From positions 47,289,168 through 47,353,167 of the forward strand of contig OZ024824.1 in NCBI GenBank assembly GCA_964016985.1: DNA of 64,000 bases, given 5' to 3'. Position numbers and translations under genes: made by a program. Shown piece by piece: positions 45,817 through 57,159 of the stretch (position 1 is its first letter; every line of letters starts with the position of its first letter). Source of the stretch: Anodontia alba (lineage: Eukaryota > Mollusca > Bivalvia > Lucinida > Lucinidae). The notes under the pieces are model-generated. The model was not told where the DNA came from and did no database searches. It worked only from the letters and a program-made list of their open reading frames with translations.

Positions 45817-48800
45817 TAAGCTGTGGGCCTCATGGTTTCAGAGAAGAAGATTTTTTAAGTTTTTCGGATTATAAGTCTATGGGAGCTAATAACCTTCGGG
45901 GCGTAGCCCATCTAGACCCCAGGGGCTTGATTGGCAGGATTTATGTAGGGGACCACTAAACATCACTATACACTAAATATATGAGCTCTGAGCCTCATGG
46001 TTTCAGAGATGAAGATTTTTTAAGATTTTCCCATTATAAGTCTATGGGAGCTAATGGCCTCCAGGGGGTGGCCAGTTTGGACCCCAGGGGCTTGATTGGC
46101 AGAATTTATGTAGGGAATCACTAAACATTGCTACATACAAAATATATAAGGTATGGGCCTCATGATTTCAGAGAAGAAAATTTTTTTAAGATTTTCTCAT
46201 TGTAAGTATATGGGAGCTCATGGTCCCTGGGGTGTGGCCACTTTGGACTCCAGGGGTTTGACTGGCAGGATTTATATAGTGGACCACTACACATTTCTAC
46301 ATACTAGATATGTAAGCTGTGGGCCTCATGGTTTCAAAGATTATATTTTCAGTTTTTTCCATTGTAAGTCTATGGGAGCTAATGAACACCAGGGCATGGC
46401 CAGTTCGGACCCCAGGGGCTTGATTGGCAGAATTTATGTAGGGGATCACTAAACATTGCTACATACTAAATATATAAGCTCTGGACCTCATAGTTTCAGA
46501 GAAGAAGATTTTTAAGTTTTTCCTATTATAAGTCTATGGGAGTTCACGACCGCCTGGAACTTGGCCAGTTTGGACCAAGGGGCTTGATTGGCAAGATTTA
46601 TGTAGGGATCACTAAACATTGCTGGATACAAAATATATTGGCTCTGGGTCTCATGGTTTCAGAGAAGAAGATTTTTTTACGTTTTTTCCATTACAAATCT
46701 TTGGGAGCTAATGACCCCCGGGGTGTGGCCAGTTTGGGCTCCAGGGACTTGATTGGCAGTATTTATGTAGCGGACCACTAAACATTGCTACATACTACAT
46801 ATATAAGCTCTGGGTCTCATGGTTTCAGAGAAGAAGATTTTTTAAGTTTTTCCCATTATAAGTTTATGGGAGCTAATGACCCCTGGGGCGTGGCCTGTTT
46901 GGGGCTTGATTGGCAGGAGTTATGTAGGGGACCACCAAACATTGCTACATACAAAATATATAATCTGTGGGCCTCATGGTTTCAGAGAAGAAGGTTTTTT
47001 TTAATCTTTCACATTATAAGTCTATAGGAGCTAATGACCCCTGGGGCATGGCCAGTTTGGACCCTAGAGGCTTGACTGGCAGGATTTATGTAGGGGACCA
47101 CTAAACATTGCTACATACTAAATAAGCTGTGGTCCTCATAGTTTCAGAGAAGAAGATTTTTTAAGTTTTTCCCGTTATAAATCTATGCGAGCTAATAACC
47201 CTCAGGGCGTGGCCCATCTGGACCCCAGGGGCTTGATTGGCAGGATTTATGTAGGGGACCACTAAACATTGCAATACACTAAATATATGAGCTCTGGGCC
47301 TCATGGTTTCAGAGAAGATTTTTTTAAGATTTCCCCACTATAAGTCAATGGGAGCTAATGACCCCTGGGGTGTGGCCAGTTTGGGCCCCAGGGGCTTGAT
47401 TGGCAGGATTTATGTAGGGGACCACTAAACACTGCTACATACTAAAATATGTAAGCTGTGGGCCCCATGGTTTCAGAGAAGAATATTTTTTAAGTTTTTC
47501 CCATTATAAGTCTATGGGAGCTAATGACCCCCGGGTTGTGGCCAGTTTGAGTCCCAGGAGCTTGATTGGCAGGATTTATGTAGGGGACCACTAAACATCG
47601 CTACATACTAAAATATGTAAGCTGTGGCCTCATGGTTTCAGAGAAGAAGATTTTTTAAGTTTTTCCCATTATAAGTCTATGGGAGATAATGACCCCTGGG
47701 GTGTGGCCAGTTTGAGACCCAGGAGCTTGATTGGCAGGATTTATGTAGGGGACCACTACACATTGCTACATACTAAATATGTAAGCTGTGGGTTTATGGT
47801 TTCAGGAAAGTTTTTTTTTTAAGTTTTTCCCAATATAAGTCTATGGGAGATAATGACCCCCAGGGTGTGGCCAGTTTTGACCCCAGGGGCTTGATTTACA
47901 GGATTTATGTAGCGGATCACTAAACATTGCTACATACTAAGTATATGAGCTCTGCACCTCATAGTTTCAGAGAAGAAGATTTTTTTTAAGTTTTTCTCAT
48001 TATAAGTCTATGGGAGTTCATGACCGCCTGGGGCTTGGCCGGTTTAGACCCCAGGGACTCAATTGGCAGGATTTAAGTAGGGACCACTAAACACTGCTAC
48101 ATACAAAATATATAAGCTGTAGGCCTCATGGTTTCAGAGATGAAGATATTTTGAGCTTTTCTCATTATAAGTATGGTAGCTAATGATTCCCGGCGCGTGG
48201 CCAGTTTGGGCTCCTGGGGCTTGATTGGCAGGACTTATGTAGGGGACCACTAAACATTGCTACATACTAAATATATAAATTCTGAGCCTCATGGTTTCAG
48301 AGAAGAATATTTTTTTTCCCATTATAAGTCAATGGGAGCTAAAGACCTCTGGAATCTTGCCAATTTGAACCCCAGGGGCATGGTTGGCAGGATTAATGTA
48401 GGAGACCACTTAACATCACTTCATACTTAATCTATTAGCTCTCTACCTCATGGTTTCAGAGAAGAAGATTTCTGAAGGTTCTTTAGCTATATAGCTCTAT
48501 ATAAGCATATGATGTCTGGGGCGTGGCCAATTTGGACCCCAGGGGCTTGATTGGCAGGATTTATGTAGGGGACCACTAAACATCACTATACACTAAATAT
48601 ATGAGCTCTGAGCCTCATGGTTTCAGAGATGAAGATTTTTTAAGATTTTCCCAATATAAGTCTATGGGAGCTCATGACCCCCGGGGCATGGCCAGTTTGG
48701 GCCTCAGGGGCTTGATTGACAGGATTTATGTAGAGGATCACTAAACATTGCTACATACTACATATGTAAGCTGTGGGCCTCATGGTTTCAGAGAAGAAGA

Positions 48801-49335
48801 TTTTTTAAGCTTTTTCCATTATAAGTCTATGGGATCTAATGACCCCAAGGGTGTGGCCAGTTCAGATCCCAGGGGCTTGATTGGAAGGAATTAAGAAGGG
48901 GACCACTAAACATTGCTACATACTAAATATATAAGCTCTGGGCCTCATGGTTTCAGAGAAGAAGATAATTTAATTTTTTCCATTATAAGTCTATGGAAGC
49001 TAATGACATCTGGGGCGTGGCGAATTTGGGCCTCAGGAGCTTGATTGGCAGGATTTATGTAGGGGACCACTAAACATTGCTACATACTAAATATATAAAC
49101 TCTGAGCCTCATGGTTTCAGAGAAGAATATTTTTTTCCCATTATAAGTCAGTGGGAGCTAAAGACCTCTGGAATGTTGCCAATTTGAACCCCAGGTGTGA
49201 GCCTAATGGTTTCAGAGAAGAAGCTTTTTCCATTATAAGTCTATGGGAGCTAATGACCCCCTGGGTGTGGCCAGTTCGGACCACAGGGGCTTGATTGGCA
49301 GGATTTATGTAGCGGACCACTAAACATTGCTACAT

Positions 49336-50016
49336 CATATCATATATCATAATCTGATTTTTGTTTAACGTGCAGGGACAGGGGCAATATCCACATCAGT
49401 GGGCTCCCTTCCAGATAGCTCGCTTGCTGCACACATGCCAGATCTCACACCAGTCTCCAGGTATGTCTATCATGAGGGTTGATAGGTGAGAGCTTCCACT
49501 CTGCAATCCCTCTCTGTCAGCTGCTTCCATGTTATCTTGGGCCTCCAAGGCCCATACTTTCCAGCAACCTGTATGTGAAAGGCTGTCTTTACTGCACCAC
49601 TGGAGCATTCCACATGTCCATACCAGCGGAGCCTTCTCTCCTTCAGAATGAGGTCCAGATCCTCAATGCCAAGCCGCGCAAGTAGCTCATTGGACCTGGT
49701 GGTGACAATGTCTTGCGGTCTGACATTGCAGATCTGTCTGATCATTGTCCTGTCATTTTGCTGCAGACGCTGAGTTTGGCTTTGTCAATGGCCAAGTCTC
49801 ACTGGCGTGGAGCATTGCACTCCGCACACAAGAGCTGTACACACAGCCACGTGTCTTGAAAGAGAGTTGGCATGAAGAGGGAACTGGTAGCAGATCCTTG
49901 AACTTCTTCCAGGTGGTTTTCACACGTGTTGTGGTTGAAAATTCACATCCACCTGCTGCTGAAAGCATGTCTCCTAGGTAGGAAAAAGAAGCTACCACCT
50001 CCAGCTTGTCAGGTCC
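49336..50016 (-). pseudogene. LINE ORF2 3' fragment (duplicate copy, truncated)
   Basis: Minus-strand remnants read VVASFSYLGDMLSAAGG, then after a frameshift MIRQICNVRPQDIVTTRSNE and RRLRWYGHVECSSGAV, the typical C-terminal wording of RTE-like reverse transcriptases. Its 3' end is CACGTTAAACAAAAATCAG followed by a TATGATA microsatellite. It is cut at 50016 by the duplication junction. It is very close to the 51.9 kb copy, so the duplication is fairly recent. Confidence 0.85.
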
Positions 50017-50524
50017 AACCTGTGGGCCTCATGGTTTCAGAGAAGAAGATTTTTTAAGTTTTTCCCATTATAAGTCTATGGGAGCTAATGACCCCCGGGG
50101 TGTGGCCAGTTTGAGACCCAGGAGCTTGATTGGCAGGATTTATGTAGGGGACCACTACACATTGCTACATACTAAATATGTAAGCTGTGGGCTTCATGGT
50201 TTCAGAAAAGAAGATTTTTTAAGTTTTTCCCAATATAAGTCTATGGGAGATAATGACCCCCAGGGTGTGGCCAGTTTGGACCCCAGGGGCTTGATTTACG
50301 GGATTTATGTAGCGGATCACTAAACATTGCTACATACTAAATATATGAGCTCTGCACCTCATAGTTTCAGAGAAGAAGATTTTTTTTAAGTTTTTCTCAT
50401 TATAAGTCTATGGGAGTTCATGACCGCCTGGGGCTTGGCCGGTTTGGACCCCAGGGACTTAATTGGCAGGATTTAAGTAGGGACCACTAAACACTGCTAC
50501 ATACAAAATATATAAGCTGTAGGT

Positions 50525-50797
50525 TTGATTGTGTTGGGGTTTAACGACACGTCAACCCTTGTGGGTCATTTTGTGTCGTCTCCCAGAGAAAGGGAGAAAA
50601 GTGATAGAAGAGATAGTAGAAGAGATTAAAGAGAGGGACAGGGAAGAAAGGAACAGGAATGAAAGTGAAGAAACAGAAGAAATTAAAATATTCCCCATCT
50701 ACCCTTACCTGCTACAAGGATAGCAGGCCTTGCCAAACTGTAAGCCAATATCAGTTGGACTCCCCGGTGACGTAAGATACACCACACCTTCGCACCA
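50525..50797 (-). mobile_element. Probable SINE 3' piece, 5'-truncated
   Basis: It interrupts a B unit between CTGTAGG and CCTCATGG; the sister copy at 48.12 kb is uninterrupted (CTGTAGGCCTCATGG). On the minus strand the piece ends CGTTAAACCCCAACACAATC, like the SINE tails at 25.0 and 36.7 kb. The rest includes a purine-rich stretch. No box A or box B was found and no target duplication is clear. Confidence 0.55.
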
Positions 50798-51935
50798 CCT
50801 CATGGTTTCAGAGATGAAGATATTTTGAGCTTTTCTCATTATAAGTATGGGAGCTAATGATTCCCGGCGCTTGGCCAGTTTGGGCTCCAGGGGCTTGATT
50901 GGCAGGACTTATGTAGGGGACCACTAAACATTGCTACATACTAAATATATAAACTCTGAGCCTCATGGTTTCAGAGAAGAATATTTTTTTCCCATTATAA
51001 GTCAGTGGGAGCTAAAGACCTCTGGAATGTTGCCAATTTGAACCCCAGGGGCATGGTTGGCAGGATTAATGTAGGAGACCACTTAACATCACTTCATACT
51101 TAATCTATTAGCTCTCTACCTCATGGTTTCAGAGAAGAAGATTTTTGAAGGTTCTTTAGCTATATAGCTCTATATAAGCATATGATGCCTGGGACATGGC
51201 CAATTTGGACCCCAGGGGCTTGATTGGCAGGATTTATGTAGGGGACCACTACACATTGCTACATACTAAATATATAAGCCCTGGGCCTCATGGTTTCAGA
51301 GAAGAAGATATTTTTTTTAAGTTTTCCCAATATAAGTCTATGGGAGCTAATGATCCCCGGGGCATGGCCAGTTTGGGCCTCAGAGGCTTGATTGTCAGGA
51401 TTTATGTAGAGGACCACTAAACATTGCTACATACTACATATGTAAGCTGTGGGCCTCATGGTTTCAGAGAAGAAGATTTTTTAAGCTTTTTCCATTGTAA
51501 GTCTATGGGATCTAATGACCCCCAAGGTGTGGCCAGTTCGGATCCCAGGGGCTTGATTGGAAGGAATTATGTAGGGGACCACTAAACATTGCTACATACT
51601 AAATATATAAGCTCTGGGCCTCATGGTTTCAGAGAAGAAGATAATTTAATTTTTTCCATTATAAGTCTAAGGGAGCTAATGACATCCGGGGCATGGCGAA
51701 TTTGGGCCTCAGGAGCTTGATTGGCAGGATTTATGTAGGGGACCACTAAACATTGCTACATACTACATATGTAAGCTGTGAGCCTAATGGTTTCAGAGAA
51801 GAAGATTTTTTAAGCTTTTTCCATTAGAAGTCTATGGGAGCTAATGACCTCCCCCCCCCCCCGGGTGTGGCCAGTTCGGACCACAGGGGCTTGATTGGCA
51901 GGATTTATGTAGCGGACCACTAAACATTGCTACAT

Positions 51936-53203
51936 CATATCATATATCATAATCTGATTTTTGATTAACGTGCAGGGATGGGCAATATCCACATCAGTGG
52001 GCCCCCTTCCAGATAGCTCGCTTGCTGCACGCATGCCAGATCTCACACCAGTCTCCAGGTATGTCTATCATGAGGGTTGATAGCTGAGAGCTTCCACTCT
52101 GCAATCCCTCTCTGTCAGCTGCTTCCATGTTATCTTGGGCCTCCATGGCCCTTGCTTTCCAGCAACCTGTATGTGAAAGGCTGTCCTTACTGCACCACTG
52201 GAGCATTCCACATGTCCATACCAGCGGAGCCTTCTCTCCTTCAGAATGAGGTCCAGATCCTCAATGCCAAGCCGCGCAAGTAGCTCATTGGACCTGGTGG
52301 TGACAATGTCTTGCGGTCTGACATTGCAGATCTGTCTGATCATTGTCCTGTCATTTCGCTGCAGACGCTGGGTTTGGCTTTGTCAATGGCCAAGTCTCAC
52401 TGGCGTGGAGCATTGCACTCCACACACAAGAGCTGTACACACAGCCACGTCTTGAAAGAGAGGTGGCATGAAGAGAGAACTGGTAGCAGATCCTTGAACT
52501 TCTTCCAGGTGGTTTTCACACGTGTTGTGGTTGAAAGTTCACATCCACCTGCTGCTGAAAGCATGTCTCCTAGGTAGGAAAAAGAAGCTACCACCTCCAG
52601 CTTGTCAGGTCCGTCCTGGACTTCCTTCTGTGGTCTGCCATCCAAAGTTCCCTGGCACCGTGTACATCTGTAGTCAGGGTCCTTTGTCAAGTGCTTGAGC
52701 CTACTGCATTTCTTGTGCACCCAGTGCTTGCAGCTGTTGCAGAAGATGCTGTTGCTGCCCACTCCAGTGTGACAGACAGTGCATGGAAACTCTCCTGAAC
52801 TCTGCAGGAGGTCCAGGCCCGAACTGCAGATCATGATCTTCGTCTTTCCTGCATTTACTCTCGGTCCATTCTTCTCTATTGCTTCTAACTCAAGAGCCTC
52901 CTGACACATTCCTCCAGTAATTCAGTGATGATAACAAGGTCATCGGCATAGAGGTCCTCCCAGGGGACCCCAGAGTGGAACTCTCGTGATAAGGCTTCAA
53001 GCACAATGATGAAGAGCAACGGGTTGAGTACTGAGCCTTGGTGAACACCGACCTTCACTTCAAATTCCTCACTGTACCCTCACCAACACAGACACGGCTC
53101 CCCGCATTTGCATACATCCCCTGCACCAGTCGCACAATCCACTCCTCCCCACCAAGTTTTCTGAGCACCCAACAGATGACCTTCCGAGGTACTCGATCAA
53201 ACT
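51936..53203 (-). pseudogene. LINE ORF2 fragment: reverse transcriptase, PHD-type finger, C-terminal region
   Basis: Reading from 53203 down on the minus strand: VEFDRVPRKVICWVLRKLGG, then YADD in the stretch 52940-52960, NAGKTKIMICSSGLDLL, a cysteine-rich finger CTVCHTGVGSNSIFCNSC..HWVHKKC..CTRC (about 52660-52790), VVASFSYLGDMLSAAGG and, after frame changes, RRLRWYGHVECSSGAV. It is flanked by CTACAT at 51930-51935 and 53204-53209. Only the 3' 1.27 kb of the element is present. The clade is RTE-like by its C-terminal wording, with moderate certainty. Frameshifts make it inactive. Confidence 0.85.
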
Positions 53204-53860
53204 CTACATACCAAAATATATAAGCTGTGGGCCTCATGGTTTCAGAAGAAGATTTTTTAAGCTTTTCCCATTATAAGTGTATGGGAGCTAATGAACCCCA
53301 GGGCGTGGCCAGTCTGGACCATAGGGGCTTGATTGGCAGGATTTATGTAGGGGACCACTAAACATTACTACCTACTAAACATATAAGCTCTGGGCCTCAT
53401 GGTTTCAGAGAAAAAGATTTTTTTAAGTTTTTCCTATTATAAGTCTATGGGTGCTAATGACCCCCGGGCATGGCCAATTTGGGCTCCAGGGTCTTGATTG
53501 GCAGGATTTATGTAGAGGACCACTAAACATTGCTACATACTAAATATATAAGCTCTGGACCTCATGGTTTCAGAGAAGATTTTTTAATGTTTTTCCCATT
53601 ATAAGTCTAGGGGAGTTCACAACCCCAAGGGGCATGGCCAGTTTGGATCCTAAGGGCCTGATTGACGGACGGACAGACAGACGGATGGACGGAGTGATTA
53701 CAATAGCTCATCCTGAGCCTCTGGCTCAGGTGAGCTAAAAAATATTAATGTGGATACCCCACTTATCTGGAACTATGCACCATCATGGGAAACACCCTCA
53801 TGTAGAACAGTGTAGCTTGCCTGAATTTGTGTTTGCCATTATATCACAGAGACATTAGTG

Positions 53861-53901
53861 AAACAAGCAAATTCAGAGGATTTACATCCCCCACCTATTA
53901 A
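53861..53901 (+). repeat. F-type head stub
   Basis: CAAGCAAATTCAGAGGATTT and ACATCCCCCACCTATTA match the start of the F elements at 36022 and 63699. F' core sequence resumes at 62921 after the large B element. This stub is therefore probably the left end of an F' element split by it. 53739-53860 is unassigned. Confidence 0.65.
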
Positions 53902-56900
53902 CAAGAGGGTCATGATGGCCCTGTAACGCTCACCTGAGTATCATAGCACTTAGAGAACCTGACCCATAAATGATCAAGGCAAATATTCTGACCAAGATTC
54001 AAGATGATTCTATTAACAAGCAAGACAATGTAGCATGCCTAATGGACCAAGAAATATAGATCAAGTCAAATATGAATGACTGCACTCAGAGGCCATGCTA
54101 AGATGTATGCATGTGCTAAGTATCATTGGCTGTAGGACCAATAATTACTGAGAAACTAACGTAAATGCAAAAACTTAAAATCAGTGGACTGTGGAATATA
54201 GGCCAAGGTCAAATATAGATGACTGCATTCAACAGACCATGCTAAGATGTCTGCAAGTGCCAAGTATCACTACTATAGGACCAACAGTTACTGACAAACA
54301 GACCTAATTGGAAAAACTTAAGAAAGTCACCGGACCATGAAATATTGGTCATAAGTGACCCAGGTCCAAACTTGACCTAGAAATCATCAGGACAAACATT
54401 TTGAGCAAGATTCATGATAATCGCACCCGCTTAGGGCCCTTTGGTTTCACAGAAGTTTTTTCTTTAAGTTTTAGCTCTATAGCTCTATATTAATAAATGA
54501 CCAATCTCAACTTCAGGGAAATGTTTGGTAGGATTTATGTAGGAGACCACTAAACATTGCTACATACTAAATATAATTTATATAAGCTGTGGGTCTCATG
54601 GTTTCAAAGAAGAAGATTTTTTATTTTATTTTTTTCCATTATAACTTTGTGGAAGCAAATGACCCCTGGGGCATTGCCAATTTGGAAATCAAGGGCATGG
54701 TTGGCAGGACACTGCTACATACCAAATATATAAGCTGTGGGCCTCATGGTTTCAGAGAAGAAGATTTTTTTAAGTTTTTCCCATTATATGTCTATGGGAG
54801 CTAATAACTCTCGGACCCTAGCCTGTCTGGAACCCTGGGGCTTGATTGGCAGGATTTATGTAGGGGACCACTAACATTGCTATACATTAAATATATGAGC
54901 ACTGGGCCTCATAGTTTCAGAGAAGAAGATTTTTTAGGTTTTTCCCATTATAAGTCTATGGGAGTATATGACCCCAGGGGCATGGCCAATTTGGAACCGA
55001 GGGGCATGGTTAGCAGGATTTATGTAGGGGACCATTAAACATTGCTACATACTAAATATATAAGCTGTGGGCCTCATGGTTTCAGAGAAGATTTTTTTTT
55101 TTTCCATTTTACGTCCATCAGAGCTAATGACCCCCTTGGGTGTGGCCAATTTGAACCTCAGGGGCATGGTTGGCAGGACATATGAAGGAGACCACCAAAC
55201 ATTGCCACATACTAAATATATAAGCTGTGGGCCTCATGGTTCCAGAGAAGATTTCTTATGGGTCTTTTTTCCAATTATAAGTCTATGGGAACTAATGACC
55301 CCCAGGGCATGGCCAGTTTGGACCCCAGGGGCTTGATAGGCAGGATTTATGTAGGGCACAACTACACATTGCTGCATACTAAATACAGAAGCTGTGGCCC
55401 CCATGGTTTCAGAGAAGAAGATTTTTTTAAGTGGGATCCCTGTTTGGACCCAAGGAGAACTGTTGGCATGATTTATGTAGGGGACCACTAAACATTGCTA
55501 CACACTAAATACATGAGCTGTGGGCCTCATGGTTTTAGAGATTTTTTTAAGATTTTCCCATTATAAGTCAATGGGAGCTAATGACTCCCGGGCCATGGCC
55601 AATCTGGACCCCAGGGGCTTGAGTGGCAGGATTTTAGGGAGGGGACCACTAAACATTGCTACATACTAAATAAATAAGCTGTGGCCCTCATGGTTTCAGA
55701 GTAGAAGATTTTTTTTTTTTTTTCCATTATAAGTCTATGGGAGCTAAAGACCACCGGGAAATGGCCAGTTTGGACCCCAGGGGCTTGATTGGCAGTATAT
55801 ATGTATGGGACCACTAAACATTGCTACATATTAAAAATGTAAGCTGTGGACCTCATGGTTTTAAAGAAGAAGATTTTTTAAGTTTTTCCCACTTTCAGTC
55901 TATGGGAGTTAATGACCCCCAGGGCATGGCAAATTTGGAATCCAGGAGCATAGTTGGCAGGATTTATGTATGGGACCATTAAACATTGCTACAGACTAAA
56001 TATATAAGCTGTATGCCTCATGGTTTCAGAAGAAGATTTTTTTAAAAAATTTTCCATTATAAGTCCATGGGAGTTAATGACCCCCTGGGGTGTGGCCAAT
56101 TTGGACCCCAGGGGCATAGTTGGCAGGATTTATGTAGGACACCACCAAACATTGCTATATACTAAATTTATAAGCTGTGGGCCTCATAATTTCAGAGAAG
56201 ATTTTTTTTCCATTATAAGTCTATGGGAGCTAATGACCCTCGGGCCATGACCAGTCTGGACCACACAGGCTTGATTGGCAGGATTTATGTAGGGGACCAC
56301 TAAACATTGCTACATACTGAATACATATGCTGTGGGCTTCATGGTTTCAGAGAAGACCACACAGTCTGGACCACACAGGCTTGATTGGCAGGATTTATGT
56401 AGGAGACCACTAAACATTGCTACATAATAAATACATATGCTGTGGGCCTCATGGTTTCAGAGAAGAAGATTTTTTAGGTTTTTCCCATTATAAGTCTACG
56501 GGAGTATATGAACCCAGGGGCCAATTTGGACCCCAGGGGCTTGACTGGCAAGATTTATGTAGGGGACCACTAAACATTGCTACATACTAAATATATAATA
56601 TGTGGGCCTCACGGTTTCAGAGAAGAAGATTTTTTAATTTTTTTTTTCCATTATAAGTCTATGGGCGCAAATGACCCCCTGAGGAGTGGCCAAATTGGAC
56701 CAGAGGGGCATGCTTAGCAGGATTTATGTAGGAGACCACCAAACATTGCTACATACTCAATCTGTTAGCTCTGGGCCTCATGGTTTCAGAGAAGAAGATT
56801 TTTGAAGGTTCTTTAGCTATACTGTTCTATATAAACATATGACAACTAGGGTGTGGCCAGTTTGGAGGGCTTGATGGGCAGGATATAAGTAGGGGACCAC

Positions 56901-57159
56901 AACACATTGCTACATATCAAATATATAAGCTGTGGGCCTCATGGCTTCAGAAAAGAAGATTTTTTAAGTTTTTCTCATTTTAAGTCTATGGGAGCTAAGG
57001 ACCTTCGAACGTGGCCAATTTGGACCCCACGGGCATGGTTGGCAGGATTCATGTAGGAGACCACCAAACATCGCTATTTACTTAATCTGTTAGCTCTTGG
57101 CTTCATGGTTTCAGAGAAGAAGATTGTTTAATGTTCTTTTGCTATATAGCTCTATATAA

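Larger units (their letters stand above)
47622..52612 (+). repeat. Tandem duplication of a ~2.4-2.6 kb block (B units plus LINE end)
   Basis: Copy 1 is about 47622-50016 and copy 2 about 50017-52612. They share distinctive B variants in the same order (a GTAGCGGATCAC unit, a GGGCTTGGCCGGTTT unit, an AAGACCTCTGGAAT unit, a CAGTTCGGACCACAGGGG unit), then the same LINE 3' part. Copy 1 stops mid-LINE at AGGTCC (50016) and B sequence starts at once. Copy 2 continues into the LINE. Copy 2 has a SINE-tail insertion (50525-50797) and a C run at 51850-51862. Confidence 0.85.
44107..53738 (+). mobile_element. Family B element with nested A element, tandem duplication and LINE pieces
   Basis: The head CAAGAGGCCCATGGGCC, then ACAACGCTCACCTGAGTTAA, is the head type of the 3896 element. 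The B array spans to 53640 and the tail (GACGGACGGACAGACAGACG, hairpin GAGCCTCTGGCTC, AGGTGAGCTAA) ends at 53738. Interruptions are an A element at 44439-45816, LINE fragments at 49336-50016 and 51936-53203, and a SINE-tail piece at 50525-50797. All open frames within the B parts share repeat peptides. Confidence 0.82.

Noticed and set aside
50529..50723. 64-codon charged frame (Glu/Arg/Lys rich)
   Set aside because: It lies within the SINE-like insertion, and the purine-rich stretch explains the composition.
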